Numbered from the stretch's first letter, positions 1-8,654 are shown. The stretch: 14,679 nt of DNA from an uncultured Methylobacter sp. (GCA_903831545.1 CAIKYI010000787.1:1-14679), one strand, 5' to 3'. Numbers and translations: made by a program. The notes: generated by a model from the sequence alone, not told the origin.

Positions 1-863
1 AAGAAATCATATTCATATTGTTTAAAAATCTCTGCAAATGGTTTGCCGTAATCTTTGGACGTTGAACTTGGCAAAGCCAAAGCAAGCTTTTCTGCTGCTT
101 CATCAGTACCTTTAACGAAAATATGCACCTGGCCGGCAAATAAAATCGCATCATTAGTACGTCCCATCGCTTTAACAAAATTAGGATGCGGGGGACAAAC
201 AGGCGCGCTACCACTACCGTCAATAATATCTTCCAACGGAAAATGCAAGGCATGAGCCTTGTGCATGGCCACTTCCAAGACCCTGGCAACCACTTGAACG
301 CCACCGGCCAGACTGCTGGTCGGCGTAACAATAATGGTTAATTGGGAAGGATCAACTTTGCAGGCAGCCGCAATCTTATCAACAATTTCCAGCGGAGGAA
401 CGGCATCATTTTCTATCACCAAAACAGTCGAATCGGCAGTATCGTGATAGTCCAGCTCTTTGTATAACTCCTCAACAGGCTCTTGTTTGCCATTTTTTAA
501 TTTGGTGGCCATCGCACGTGCCGGACCTGAACCCAGCGCATAATATTTCTCATGAGACAAACTCCAGCCTGCATATTGGCTGCCCAGACAACCCAGAACC
601 GGATTGCCGGTATGAACAGTAACGGTTAACGGCCAATTTTCTGTGTAAGTACTATGACTGATGGACACAGTACCCATTCCTCCGAGACAGATTTCAGCAA
701 TGATACGACCCGCTTCGATGCCCCCGGGAACCTTAATGCCGGCATCGATAATGGTGCAGCCATTGGGTAATTTTTCTACGCCCAAGCGTAATTTGTCTGC
801 GTTTTCAAGTAAATGCCTAACCAAGGGTTGGGTTAATTTATTAACGCTTACGGTATATTCCAT
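1..863 (-). CDS. mch: Methenyl-H4MPT cyclohydrolase, 3' end cut by window edge
   Basis: Interconverts 5,10-methenyl- and N5-formyl-tetrahydromethanopterin in the cytoplasm, a step of H4MPT-linked formaldehyde oxidation in methylotrophs. I translated it from the ATG at 863: 287 residues are open to the left edge without a stop, and about 35 residues of a usual 315-325 appear to be missing. The family is recognisable along its whole length: [17 protein letters not shown] (about 50-66), [10 protein letters not shown] (91-100), [10 protein letters not shown] (110-119), [12 protein letters not shown] (193-204) and [17 protein letters not shown] (224-240). Arg194 and Glu197 in the RxxE motif match the catalytic Arg/Glu pair known from archaeal Mch. 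It starts 5 bp after the ATP-grasp gene stop, with an AAAGG about 11 nt upstream, so it is the last visible gene of a three-gene operon. The identification is firm. Confidence 0.96.
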   Translation of the reverse strand, partial: MEYTVSVNKLTQPLVRHLLENADKLRLGVEKLPNGCTIIDAGIKVPGGIEAGRIIAEICLGGMGTVSISHSTYTENWPLTVTVHTGNPVLGCLGSQYAGWSLSHEKYYALGSGPARAMATKLKNGKQEPVEELYKELDYHDTADSTVLVIENDAVPPLEIVDKIAAACKVDPSQLTIIVTPTSSLAGGVQVVARVLEVAMHKAHALHFPLEDIIDGSGSAPVCPPHPNFVKAMGRTNDAILFAGQVHIFVKGTDEAAEKLALALPSSTSKDYGKPFAEIFKQYEYDF

Positions 864-868
864 GAGAT

Positions 869-1954
869 TCAAAACCTTTGTAGTTTATTAAGGATAAGTT
901 GTTGCAGTGTCAGCAGCTGTTGAGAAACTGACTGTGATTCATTTTGTTGGGCAATAATACTGCAAATCGGCTGCCCTGTGTGACAGATATTACCGGCCTT
1001 TGGTATATCCCTGCACTCATAAGGCCAATCGAAGTGTTCGGGGATCAGCACGTCACCCTGAGCATAAATAACTTGATATCCCGTCTGAACGAACGGTTTA
1101 TCAGAAAATGGTGTTAGCACTCCAGAGCATGCTTGAAGATGTCTGAGCAATAAATCCTCATCGTATAACGCCATGCTGGCAGAGGGCCGGGGATTGATTT
1201 CAAGAATATGACTGCAGGTATCGTCATGGATAAAATCCAAAGAGTTCAAGCCTTTCAGCTGAAACGCCAATACCAGTTGTTGCAGCCAAACCGTTATCTC
1301 GGCCTTGTGTAAAGCCGAAAGTCTCGCGCTATTAGTCACCCCTGAAAAAACATAGGTCTGAGCTTCATTCAAGCCAATACACCATTGCCGGTTAAAACCA
1401 ATGACCTGTACTTCCTGTCCATTAGTCACAAACAGCACAGAATAAGATTTGCCCGCTTGGAATTTCTGCCAATAATAGCGATCATTTGCGGAGTCGCTTA
1501 CCTGACAGGCTCTGATTCCGATACCGCCCTGCCCTTGCATAGGTTTAAGCAACCAGCCATCGACGCAATCTGGCGGCTTAAAAACAACAATGGGATAAGG
1601 AATGTTTAAGGCGGACAGTGTTGAAAAAAAAAATTGCTTATTGAGTTGTCTAGCAAAAACTTCCGGTGTATTGCCCAGCATTAACAAGCAGCTATTCAGA
1701 TAAAACAGACTTTCGGGATAGCACTCAAAACCACTGCCGTAAATAACCTTGGTAACTGCATAGTGTTTAATGAAATATTCAACAGCAGGAGCCAAGTCTG
1801 TTTTAGACAAGGTGTTTACCTGTCTGAAATCCGTTGCCAAGTCTTGCATATCAAGATCCGCAAACAGATCAATGACCAGCGGCTTAAGTCCGGCGTATTT
1901 TGCAGCTTGCGAGAGCAATCGGCCGGAACTGGCAACTATTAATATCGTTTCCAA
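869..1954 (-). CDS. ATP-grasp protein of the H4MPT/methylofuran gene cluster
   Basis: A 361-residue ATP-grasp enzyme that would join a carboxylate to an amine or thiol using ATP. Visible: an N-terminal Rossmann-like start ([15 protein letters not shown], 4-18), a nucleotide-binding segment [14 protein letters not shown] (134-147, Lys137 likely ATP-contacting), and a Mg-binding C-terminal part with [11 protein letters not shown] (235-245) and LEINPRPS (251-258; Glu252, Asn254). The start is TTG at 1954: a stop lies three codons upstream in frame, no ATG is available, and the protein begins as the family does. The start is 1 bp after the preceding stop, so translational coupling is likely. Equivalent ATP-grasp genes sit beside mch in methylotroph C1 clusters. 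A role in H4MPT or methylofuran synthesis (for example a glutamate ligase like archaeal MfnD) is inference from context; the substrate cannot be read from the sequence. Confidence 0.85.
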   Translation of the reverse strand: METILIVASSGRLLSQAAKYAGLKPLVIDLFADLDMQDLATDFRQVNTLSKTDLAPAVEYFIKHYAVTKVIYGSGFECYPESLFYLNSCLLMLGNTPEVFARQLNKQFFFSTLSALNIPYPIVVFKPPDCVDGWLLKPMQGQGGIGIRACQVSDSANDRYYWQKFQAGKSYSVLFVTNGQEVQVIGFNRQWCIGLNEAQTYVFSGVTNSARLSALHKAEITVWLQQLVLAFQLKGLNSLDFIHDDTCSHILEINPRPSASMALYDEDLLLRHLQACSGVLTPFSDKPFVQTGYQVIYAQGDVLIPEHFDWPYECRDIPKAGNICHTGQPICSIIAQQNESQSVSQQLLTLQQLILNKLQRF

Positions 1955-1955
1955 A

Positions 1956-2921
1956 CTATTTTTCTACAAAAACATTCCCGCCACTGTTTCTGGCACTGGC
2001 AACGATAAAACTTAAATTATCAAAATGGCTGAATGTTTGTCTGGCCTGTGCGGCAATCATTTCTGCCAGTTCATTTCCCGAAATTGCACAAAAACCGGTC
2101 GGTCCCCAGGACGTCTGTCCGATAGCTACCGCTCCTTGCAGTTCCAGCCATTGCATGGCCGCAGCAACTTCGGGACTGGTAAAAATACCACCCTGAGCCG
2201 AGGAAAAATGCTCCCCAACCGAGCGTTGCAGTTGCGTAATGGTATCGCCGAATTTAGTAATATCGTTTTCAGCTACTGCTGGCAAGCCTTGCATTAACAA
2301 TAAATAGCATAATCGTGCCGCTTCCTGATGGGGAAAAGGCGGTAGCTCTTTAAAGGCCTGAATTTCCTGCTGTCCATGCAGGCCCTGGCCTCGCTGGTCA
2401 AATACCAGAATAAAACGCCAGCCATCCGGCACATCCATGTGAGCAAGTACCGGAGGTGTGACGGTTTTTTCGCCGCGTCCGCCATCGACTACCAGTCCAC
2501 CCTGTTCAAAAACGCCTATACCAATGCCAGATCTCAAGCCACGATCGGTCAGTGCGGCAATTTCACGCACTTTAAGTCCCAACCCATAAAATTCATTAAG
2601 CGCTGCACCAATGGCCAGAGACATTTGCGTGCCTGATCCTAAACCGACATGTTCCGGAATCGCAGACTCAATGGATATATTTAGTTTGTCTGATACCTGT
2701 AAAGCTTCACACAACCGAAATAAACATTTTTTAGCCCGAAGTGAAGCAGGGCCGGAGATATTAAGTTGGTCTGCGCCAGTTATTGACAAGCGAGTGCTGA
2801 TTTCGTTTAAAGCAACGCCGATACTGCCAAAATGTCGGCCTAACGACCCGCTTAAATCAATAAACCCCATGTGTAAACGGGCGGGAGCAATGACTGAGAC
2901 TTTTGAATGTTGAGCTATCAA
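1956..2921 (-). CDS. Beta-ribofuranosylaminobenzene 5'-phosphate synthase
   Basis: Commits 4-hydroxy- or 4-aminobenzoate and PRPP to methanopterin synthesis by forming the aryl C-riboside with loss of CO2 and pyrophosphate. The 321-residue protein is a GHMP-kinase-fold member: N-terminal VSVIAPARLHMGFIDL (8-23), the GHMP glycine-rich loop PEHVGLGSGTQMSLAIGAAL (89-108), RSGIGIGVFEQGGLVVDGGR (130-149) and SWGPTGFCAI (271-280), all typical of beta-RFAP synthases. The start is TTG at 2921: an in-frame TAA lies two codons upstream and the next ATG (codon 18) would remove the conserved RLHMGF. No clear Shine-Dalgarno is seen. It is first in the operon and is followed after 1 bp by the ATP-grasp gene. 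Its presence makes local synthesis of the Mch cofactor very likely. Confidence 0.93.
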   Translation of the reverse strand: MIAQHSKVSVIAPARLHMGFIDLSGSLGRHFGSIGVALNEISTRLSITGADQLNISGPASLRAKKCLFRLCEALQVSDKLNISIESAIPEHVGLGSGTQMSLAIGAALNEFYGLGLKVREIAALTDRGLRSGIGIGVFEQGGLVVDGGRGEKTVTPPVLAHMDVPDGWRFILVFDQRGQGLHGQQEIQAFKELPPFPHQEAARLCYLLLMQGLPAVAENDITKFGDTITQLQRSVGEHFSSAQGGIFTSPEVAAAMQWLELQGAVAIGQTSWGPTGFCAISGNELAEMIAAQARQTFSHFDNLSFIVASARNSGGNVFVEK

Positions 2922-2956
2922 GGTTTATGCTGTTTTAAGCTATAAAAAATGGAGGA

Positions 2957-2962
2957 ATTATA
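2957..2962 (-). promoter_or_regulatory. Candidate -10 element for the H4MPT operon
   Basis: Reading the minus strand, a perfect TATAAT lies 35 bp upstream of the TTG start of the beta-RFAP synthase gene. I see no convincing -35 hexamer at 16-18 bp, so either the promoter depends on an activator or the match is chance in AT-rich DNA. Confidence 0.35.
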
Positions 2963-3233
2963 CATGATCGACCCAGGGTCTGCGAGTTAAGGCGTAAGCT
3001 TTATACTCATCGCCTTGCAAAATGAACAGCATAACAATCCGGTTAATTATCTGTCTTGTGTCTAGCCACTATCCATCCAGACACTTGTATATCTGTAATT
3101 ATAATTGACAGGCAAAGCCCTACAAAAGCAGAAGAGATCTGAAATTGCAGTATATCCAATAAAATGCATATCAACTTTGTAAATTCCTTATCATTGTATT
3201 CCTGCTGAAATCCAAATATAAACTTAACTTGTT

Positions 3234-3262
3234 TTGAGGATTAACATATTTAAACTTATAAT
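3234..3262 (+). promoter_or_regulatory. Candidate sigma70 promoter of the permease gene
   Basis: TTGAGG at 3234-3239, a 17-bp spacer and a perfect TATAAT at 3257-3262, about 60 bp upstream of the permease ATG. Transcription would begin near 3269, giving a leader of roughly 54 nt. Four of six -35 positions and all -10 positions match the consensus. Confidence 0.55.
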
Positions 3263-3322
3263 CCGGTAAACAACGCTTAACCTGCGTCCTGAACCATCAA
3301 TTCATTAATCGAAAACCATCTT

Positions 3323-4732
3323 ATGGCCCTACCAATTTTTCGTTCCAAACAAATTAACTCAGATGAGGATACTGCCAGCGGACTGAAGCGCTGCCTGTCA
3401 AAATGGGATCTAGCTTTTCTCGGTATAGGAGCGATTATAGGTACCGGAATATTTGTCTTAACCGGAATCGCAGCGGCAACCCAATCCGGACCCGCTGTGG
3501 TGCTTTCATTTATTATCGCCGGTTTCGCCTGTGCGTTCGCGGCCCTTTCCTATGCAGAATTGTCTGCTGCTGTTGGCGGTTGTGGAAGTGCTTATGGGTA
3601 CAGCTATGTGGCTTTCGGTGAAATATTTGCTTTTATGATCGGCTGGGATTTGCTGCTTGAATACAGCCTTGCCGTAGCGACGGTGGCCAACGGCTGGTCC
3701 GGTTATTTTAACAACGCGCTTACAGCGATCGGCATACCGTTGCCGGAACTACTAACCAAAGCTCCAAAACTGGGCGGCTTGATTAACCTGCCTGCAACCG
3801 TGATTATTCTACTGTTAATGGTGCTTTTGATTATGGGTGCCAAACACAGTGCCAAAGTCAACAACGCGATGGTATTTGTCAAGTTGCTAACCATCACTGT
3901 TTTTATTGCTGTCGCCATGTTCAATGTTAACCCAGACAATTGGGATCCATTCATGCCGTTCGGCTGGTTTCAAACATTACCTGATGGAAAAACGACTGGC
4001 GTACTGGCAGGCGCTTCATTGGTATTTTTTGCTTATGTCGGCTTCGATGCGGTTTCCACGGCTGCAGAGGAAGCCAGCAACCCGCAACGCGACTTGCCTT
4101 TTGGCATCGTAACATCCCTGAGTTTTTGTACAATTATCTACATTCTGGTTTCAGGTTTACTCACCGGCGTTGTCAACTATACTGATCTGAACGTCTCATC
4201 ACCTGTCGCGCACGCACTGAATTTACTCGGCTACAACTGGGCGTCAGCACTGATCTCTACCGGTGTTATTGCAGGCCTTACTACCGTGATGCTGGTACTT
4301 TATTACGGACTGACACGTATTATCTTCGCAATGTCCCGTGACGGACTGCTGTCGCCATTCTTTAGTGAAGTCAATCCAAAAACCCAAACACCTGTTCGGG
4401 TAATCGTTTTGTGCGGTTTCATTATGGCGATAGCTGCCGGTTTTATACCGCTCGGGGATCTGGCAGAACTGGTTAACATCGGCACCCTGGCCGCATTCGT
4501 TCTGGTTTGTTTAGGCGTGTTGGTGTTACGTATAACCAAACCTGACATGAAACGACCGTTTCGCTCGCCGCTGAGCCCTTTGTTTCCAGTGTTAGGTATG
4601 TTGTCATGCACTGCGCTGATGACATTTTTACCCTCACTGACCTGGCTACGCTTTTTGATCTGGCTGGTTATTGGTTTGATTGTGTACTTTTCTTACTCTT
4701 TGTATAACAGCAAGCTGGCGAACAATAGTTAG
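3323..4732 (+). CDS. APC-superfamily (cationic) amino acid permease
   Basis: A 469-residue inner-membrane transporter, probably a proton-coupled importer or exchanger of cationic or other amino acids. The N-terminus LKRCLSKWDLAFLGIGAIIG (21-40) followed by TGIFVLTG (41-48) is the APC/CAT signature in helix 1, where the unwound Gly-rich segment binds the substrate amino and carboxyl groups. ALSYAELSAAVGGCGSAYGY (74-93), containing Glu79, follows the CAT pattern. About a dozen hydrophobic segments span the rest, and the length is normal for bacterial YfnA/CAT-like members. ATG at 3323 is used although no good Shine-Dalgarno precedes it; the N-terminus fits homologues. It stands alone between two opposite-strand operons, so context gives no substrate. 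Paralogues of this family cannot be separated by eye, hence no symbol. Confidence 0.88.
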   Translation: MALPIFRSKQINSDEDTASGLKRCLSKWDLAFLGIGAIIGTGIFVLTGIAAATQSGPAVVLSFIIAGFACAFAALSYAELSAAVGGCGSAYGYSYVAFGEIFAFMIGWDLLLEYSLAVATVANGWSGYFNNALTAIGIPLPELLTKAPKLGGLINLPATVIILLLMVLLIMGAKHSAKVNNAMVFVKLLTITVFIAVAMFNVNPDNWDPFMPFGWFQTLPDGKTTGVLAGASLVFFAYVGFDAVSTAAEEASNPQRDLPFGIVTSLSFCTIIYILVSGLLTGVVNYTDLNVSSPVAHALNLLGYNWASALISTGVIAGLTTVMLVLYYGLTRIIFAMSRDGLLSPFFSEVNPKTQTPVRVIVLCGFIMAIAAGFIPLGDLAELVNIGTLAAFVLVCLGVLVLRITKPDMKRPFRSPLSPLFPVLGMLSCTALMTFLPSLTWLRFLIWLVIGLIVYFSYSLYNSKLANNS

Positions 4733-4773
4733 GTAACTCACAAAAAAACGTTATTAAACTTACATAATCTGGA

Positions 4774-4804
4774 ACACGGATTAAAAACTTATTTAAATCC
4801 GTGT
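4774..4804. repeat. Inverted repeat in convergent gap
   Basis: ACACGGATT (4774-4782) and AATCCGTGT (4796-4804) are perfect 9-bp arms around a 13-nt AT-rich loop. An extra ATCCGT copy follows at 4806-4811. It lies between the ends of the permease and the export operon, so it could serve as a 3'-end hairpin for both, but there is no adjacent T-tract on either strand. The half-site architecture also resembles dispersed intergenic repeats. Confidence 0.5.
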
Positions 4805-4873
4805 GATCCGTATCAGCCTGCCTGGGGGCGAACAATCATTCACCCCGGAAAACATTAATGTTACAACGGTAGC

Positions 4874-5659
4874 TTAGCTGGCTTTATAGTTGATTTTAAT
4901 ATCGCTGGCTTTGTTAAGTACCGTACCTAAAACATTAATCTCTTTTAGCATGAGTGCCGCCTGTTTAAGCTCATCTGTTTTGGTGTGACCTTCGTCAATG
5001 ACCAGCAAAACACAATCCACGTAAGGCGAAAAACCGAGTGTATCAGCTTGCGAAAGCAATGGCGGCAAATCAAAAATAATGATTCTTGAGGGATAACGAT
5101 TTTTCAGTTCAGTTACCAAGCGTATCATTTTTGGCGAGCGCAACATTTCTGTTGAATTAAACATCTCCTTGCCGGCCGGCAAAATAACCAGTCGTTCCAA
5201 CCCCGGATTAATGAGCAATTCATTGATTGGTGTATCGTTTAATAAATAATCGCTTAAGCCGGTTTCGGCTTTAAGACCAAATAATCTGCAGATACTGGGA
5301 TTTTGAAAATTGGCATCAATCAGCAATACACTACGATCCAATTCCATGGCAATACTGATGGCCAGATTGGCTGCTGTTAAACTGTTACCCGTATCATTGC
5401 TGGGACTGGTGACTGCCAAGGTATTCCAGCTCATGCCATCCATTGACTGCAAACAACGGGTGCGTAACATTTTGAAGGACTCAAGCCATTTGCCAGGTTT
5501 GAAACCAGTTATAATGCGATTTTCCCGCAAATGATTGGACTGAGTGGCTTGTATCCGAGTCTGTGTGTAGGAAAACTGTTCGCTATCTGCAGGGAATGCT
5601 GCTGAATTGGTCATTGTCGGGTTGATTTTTTCCATTTTAGTTTCCATTGAGCCCATCAT
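4874..5659 (-). CDS. BY-kinase-like P-loop protein with degenerate ATP site (EPS locus)
   Basis: A 261-residue homologue of the CpsD/EpsG-type tyrosine autokinases that partner Wzz/GumC proteins in polysaccharide export, close in pattern to kinases of exosortase loci. After a variable N-terminus (1-57), FKMLRTRCLQSM (62-73) leads into the P-loop domain. The Walker A position reads TSPSNDTGNSL (84-94), with Asn92 where the phosphate-binding Lys belongs (codon AAC). Walker A' reads VLLIDANFQ (111-119), lacking the second Asp and the Arg of DxDxR. Walker B IIIFDLPPLL (193-202, Asp197) and GTVLNK (245-250) remain. The C-terminus has one Tyr (258) rather than a Tyr cluster. It is probably a non-catalytic regulator of the chain-length protein encoded 18 bp upstream. 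The start is ATG at 5659; ATGs at 5656, 5647 and 5635 are alternatives. It is last in the operon. Confidence 0.85.
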   Translation of the reverse strand: MMGSMETKMEKINPTMTNSAAFPADSEQFSYTQTRIQATQSNHLRENRIITGFKPGKWLESFKMLRTRCLQSMDGMSWNTLAVTSPSNDTGNSLTAANLAISIAMELDRSVLLIDANFQNPSICRLFGLKAETGLSDYLLNDTPINELLINPGLERLVILPAGKEMFNSTEMLRSPKMIRLVTELKNRYPSRIIIFDLPPLLSQADTLGFSPYVDCVLLVIDEGHTKTDELKQAALMLKEINVLGTVLNKASDIKINYKAS

Positions 5660-5677
5660 TAACGTCTGTAGATTGAT

Positions 5678-7423
5678 TTATATGTTGCTGATAACACGCA
5701 ACAGTTTGTACCAAAAAATATCGAGCGGCATCACAAGAAAGTGGAAGCCAATTACAGCAAGAGTGATAGCTATCAAGGTGCCGACAATTAATAAATTGCG
5801 TCGTTTTACATAACTTTCGCTTTCTACCTTGCTTTCGAGATAAGGAATGCTCATTAAAGGCGGGACACCTAAAATAGCCGCAATGGTTTTTTCATTATTA
5901 ATGGTTGATCCCAGCATCTCAACCAGGAAAACACTGCCAAAGCCGCTGGCTATCGCAAAAACAAAACCCAGAAAAAGAATTGCAATCCTGTTCGGACTAA
6001 TCGGCTCAAGCGGTTCTTGTGGTGGATCAATCAACGTAAAACGTTCGCCCTTACGTTCAACTTCGAGTTGCTGCGAAATTTGAGCTTCCATTTCCCTGGC
6101 ACTGACTTCGCGATAACGAAGATTGGAATTATCAAGCTCTTGAATGAGATCAATATATTCTTTTTCAACCAGTGGCGCCTGCCGTAAGCTTTGACGCAAC
6201 TCTTCGGTTTTTTTGGTCAGCTGATCGCGAGTGAAGGCTAGAGATTTAGATTCGGCATGTATCGATTCAAGTTGGGCCTTAAGCGTTATATAGGCTGGGT
6301 TATCAGGTTGTACTGAGGTGCCGGTTGAATTGTTTTCCTTGGCAGTTACCATCGATTGTTGCAGGGTAGTAATCTGTCTTTGCAATTTAACGACATCCGG
6401 ATGTTTATCAGAATATTGTTTTAACAGCGAGGCCAGTTCGGATTTTTTGTTGGTTAACTCCGCATTCATCTTGTTCAGATCAACATTGGTGCCGGTCTGT
6501 TTTTTTAACGACTCGATTTCACGCTTGACCTTGATAACATCAGGATGATTCGCAGAATAACTCGCTTGCAGGGAAGGATATTCTGATTCTAAAACTTTAA
6601 GCCGGTCTTTCATGTCAAATACACGATTACCGGTTGCGTTTGTTGCAAGTGCGTTAGGATCAATTTGCGCCAACTCGCCTTCAAGATAAAACTGGCGTTC
6701 ATGTAACGACCGCTCCTGACTATCCAGGTTTAATAATTGCGCGTTAAGGCTGGTTAGTTCCTGCTGGTTTAGCTGACTGATCTGCGGCAGTTGATTAAGA
6801 TTTTTTTCTTTAAAAACAGCCAGATCAGACTGAATTTTAGAGATTTTATCTTTCAATCGGCGCGTTTCTTCACTTAAGAAAAGCGTTGCGTTTTCTGCTG
6901 ATTCGGTTCGCGATTTAATGTTTTCTTTAAGGAATAACGAAGTCAGTTCATTGGCAACTTTTTGGGCAATAGCCGGATTTTGATCGTCAAATGTCAGAGT
7001 AAAAGCGATAGTGGCTTGTGTTGGCGAGCCGTTTCGTTTATCAATGACATTCGCACTGATAGATTCGACTTTAATAATCTTGCGCATTTTTTCAAGAATG
7101 CGTTCTTCCGATTTTGATTTAAGCTCTTTGGCATATAAATCATATTTTTTTATGATATCTACCAAATTTGCCCGGGTCATGATGCGCTGACTGATCACCT
7201 GAATTCGTTGATCGGCAAAGGTTGTCACGGTAGAACGAACCAAATCCGATGGAATTTCCTGTTCTTCAATCAGGATTGTTGCCATCGAACGATATGACGA
7301 TGGCAAAACAACCGACAACACAATACTCAGTGTTGAAATCACCAAAAACGGGATTAATAAAAACTTGCTGCGTCGTTTGATTATTTTTAAATAATCTTTA
7401 ATGTCGATCGCTTGATTTTCCAC
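5678..7423 (-). CDS. GumC/Wzz-like polysaccharide chain-length determinant
   Basis: A 581-residue inner-membrane co-polymerase that sets polymer length and bridges to the outer-membrane export pore. Order: cytoplasmic N-terminus with DIKDYLKIIKRRSKF (7-21), TM1 (about 20-40), a Wzz periplasmic domain starting YRSMATILIEEQ (44-55), a long coiled coil (about 165-460), a GNVR-type end (about 415-475), PLEPISPNR (471-479), TM2 (about 478-502), a cytoplasmic segment with AAILGVPPLMSIPYLES (515-531), and an additional C-terminal TM3 (about 544-566). Within the coil the motif YSxxHPDVxKxxR occurs twice (289-301 and 337-349), 48 residues apart. The start is GTG at 7423, 1 bp after the upstream stop, with AGGTGA 6 nt before it. 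A separate kinase homologue follows, the usual split arrangement. Confidence 0.9.
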   Translation of the reverse strand: MENQAIDIKDYLKIIKRRSKFLLIPFLVISTLSIVLSVVLPSSYRSMATILIEEQEIPSDLVRSTVTTFADQRIQVISQRIMTRANLVDIIKKYDLYAKELKSKSEERILEKMRKIIKVESISANVIDKRNGSPTQATIAFTLTFDDQNPAIAQKVANELTSLFLKENIKSRTESAENATLFLSEETRRLKDKISKIQSDLAVFKEKNLNQLPQISQLNQQELTSLNAQLLNLDSQERSLHERQFYLEGELAQIDPNALATNATGNRVFDMKDRLKVLESEYPSLQASYSANHPDVIKVKREIESLKKQTGTNVDLNKMNAELTNKKSELASLLKQYSDKHPDVVKLQRQITTLQQSMVTAKENNSTGTSVQPDNPAYITLKAQLESIHAESKSLAFTRDQLTKKTEELRQSLRQAPLVEKEYIDLIQELDNSNLRYREVSAREMEAQISQQLEVERKGERFTLIDPPQEPLEPISPNRIAILFLGFVFAIASGFGSVFLVEMLGSTINNEKTIAAILGVPPLMSIPYLESKVESESYVKRRNLLIVGTLIAITLAVIGFHFLVMPLDIFWYKLLRVISNI

Positions 7424-7424
7424 G

Positions 7425-8654
7425 TTATTTCACCTGACGATTTATTTGGGGTTGATAAGAAAATTGAATTTGAGCAATATTGCCCGTGCTGGTCTGACTG
7501 GCGCTTTGATATTCTTGTTGCTGGTAGGTATAAGACAAGCCCAGATTGATTTCAGGCGAGCATTTCCAGTTTATGTTCGGGCCAACAGAATAATAGCTTC
7601 TGTTATAGGGACTGGTTGACAGTCCAGCCATGTCAGTCTTGTTATAACTGGCCGAAAGACCTGAGCTCCAGCGGTCATTAATGTTATAACTTGGATTGAT
7701 TGATAACGTGGTTTGGGTTTGCAGTCCTAAAGAGGTAGGCGCCTGGTTTTGTGAACCGACTAAAGAAACAGAGCCCTTTTCGAACGATTTTTGTATTGAG
7801 GCACGATAGACCTGGCCAAAATTCGTTTTATGAACAACTGGTTGTTCTAGGGTCAATTGATTTGTAACAGGATCAAGGTAAACAGGACTACCTCCAATAT
7901 TTCCAATAGTAGCAACCTTAGTATCCACCATCGAATAATTCATACCCACAGAAAGAAATGTCACCAGTTGTTCGCTGAAGCTATGCTGCCAGCCTACTTG
8001 GGCAACATTGTTGTACGTTGTTTGAGATTTTGTTTTATAAAGTGAACTCGACAAGGTCGCATTCAACTTGTCACGACTGGTATACAGGTGATTAAATGTT
8101 CCAGATGCCTGATGGTAATCATAATCTTGAAAAAAAACATTATTTTGAGCACTACCAGACTTTTCGTAAGTAGTATTGTTATAGGAATAATCAGTCGTGA
8201 CCGAGCTTAATTCATTTATTAAGTAAGTGACCGAAGGCTCCACACTCAGTTGTTTACGCATCAACTGGGTGGATACCAGCCCTCTGACTGAATTTTCAGT
8301 GTTAATTGAAGACTGATTATTATAGCCTCCGCCCAACCCCCATTCAAAGCGTTCGCCTTTGTACCTGTAATCGCTACTAAACAATTGCTCGGCGATATTA
8401 AGTTCGGACTGGTTGTCGTAAATCATTTCATTCCAGGTGAAATTGGATTTCAATTCACCGTTTTCATGACGTAAACCAAGATTAAGTCCTGGAGATACAG
8501 TGGTAATCCAGTTGTCTTGCAGAGGTTTTTCACGCATGAACAAGTTACTGTTGTAGCGCTGATTGGAGTTAAAGACAGGCTCAAAAAAATAATTGCCAGC
8601 CTGACAAGATAACGAAGCGCTGAAAATAAGTGGCGCTAAAAATCCTTTTTTCAT
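7425..8654 (-). CDS. Outer-membrane beta-barrel protein of the exosortase/EPS locus
   Basis: A 409-residue protein with signal peptide MKKGFLAPLIFSASLSCQA (1-19), probably cleaved before GNYFF. The mature part alternates polar and hydrophobic residues with frequent aromatics and many Ser/Asn/Thr/Tyr, as in large beta-barrels; for example the repeating strands around YSYNNTTYE and the final IQFSYQPQINRQVK, ending near a beta-strand. Its place between the Wza-like and GumC-like genes matches the barrel protein often found in PEP-CTERM exopolysaccharide clusters; I infer a role in passing polymer or anchoring the complex at the outer membrane. An in-frame TTG lies 12 bases upstream at 8666, but the ATG at 8654 gives the cleaner signal peptide. 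No catalytic motif is seen. Confidence 0.75.
   Translation of the reverse strand: MKKGFLAPLIFSASLSCQAGNYFFEPVFNSNQRYNSNLFMREKPLQDNWITTVSPGLNLGLRHENGELKSNFTWNEMIYDNQSELNIAEQLFSSDYRYKGERFEWGLGGGYNNQSSINTENSVRGLVSTQLMRKQLSVEPSVTYLINELSSVTTDYSYNNTTYEKSGSAQNNVFFQDYDYHQASGTFNHLYTSRDKLNATLSSSLYKTKSQTTYNNVAQVGWQHSFSEQLVTFLSVGMNYSMVDTKVATIGNIGGSPVYLDPVTNQLTLEQPVVHKTNFGQVYRASIQKSFEKGSVSLVGSQNQAPTSLGLQTQTTLSINPSYNINDRWSSGLSASYNKTDMAGLSTSPYNRSYYSVGPNINWKCSPEINLGLSYTYQQQEYQSASQTSTGNIAQIQFSYQPQINRQVK

Larger units (their letters stand above)
2922..3322. other. Divergent intergenic region, H4MPT operon / permease
   Basis: About 400 bp with no convincing gene. It holds a candidate -10 for the leftward operon (2957-2962) and a good sigma70-like promoter for the rightward permease (3234-3262). 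It also holds two small inverted repeats: AAGGCG at 2989-2994 with CGCCTT at 3011-3016, and GTGTCT at 3058-3063 with AGACAC at 3079-3084. Neither has a T-tract, so they read as possible operator or leader hairpins rather than terminators. A TTGACA at 3105-3110 has no -10 partner at suitable spacing. Confidence 0.5.

Noticed and set aside
661..891. Open frame antisense to the start of mch
   Set aside because: The opposite strand encodes a clearly conserved Mch; this is a shadow.
2951..2990. GGAGGA followed 7 bp later by an ATG and an 8-codon frame ending in TAA
   Set aside because: An attractive ribosome-binding site, but the frame is tiny, 330 bp from the permease and on the opposite strand to the overlapping H4MPT operon promoter; nothing else supports a leader peptide.
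3105..3110. TTGACA upstream of the permease
   Set aside because: No -10-like hexamer at 15-19 bp downstream; the TTGAGG-17-TATAAT pair nearer the gene is better.
4303..4611. 102-codon frame antisense to the permease
   Set aside because: Shadow of a conserved membrane protein; the translated product shows no family pattern.
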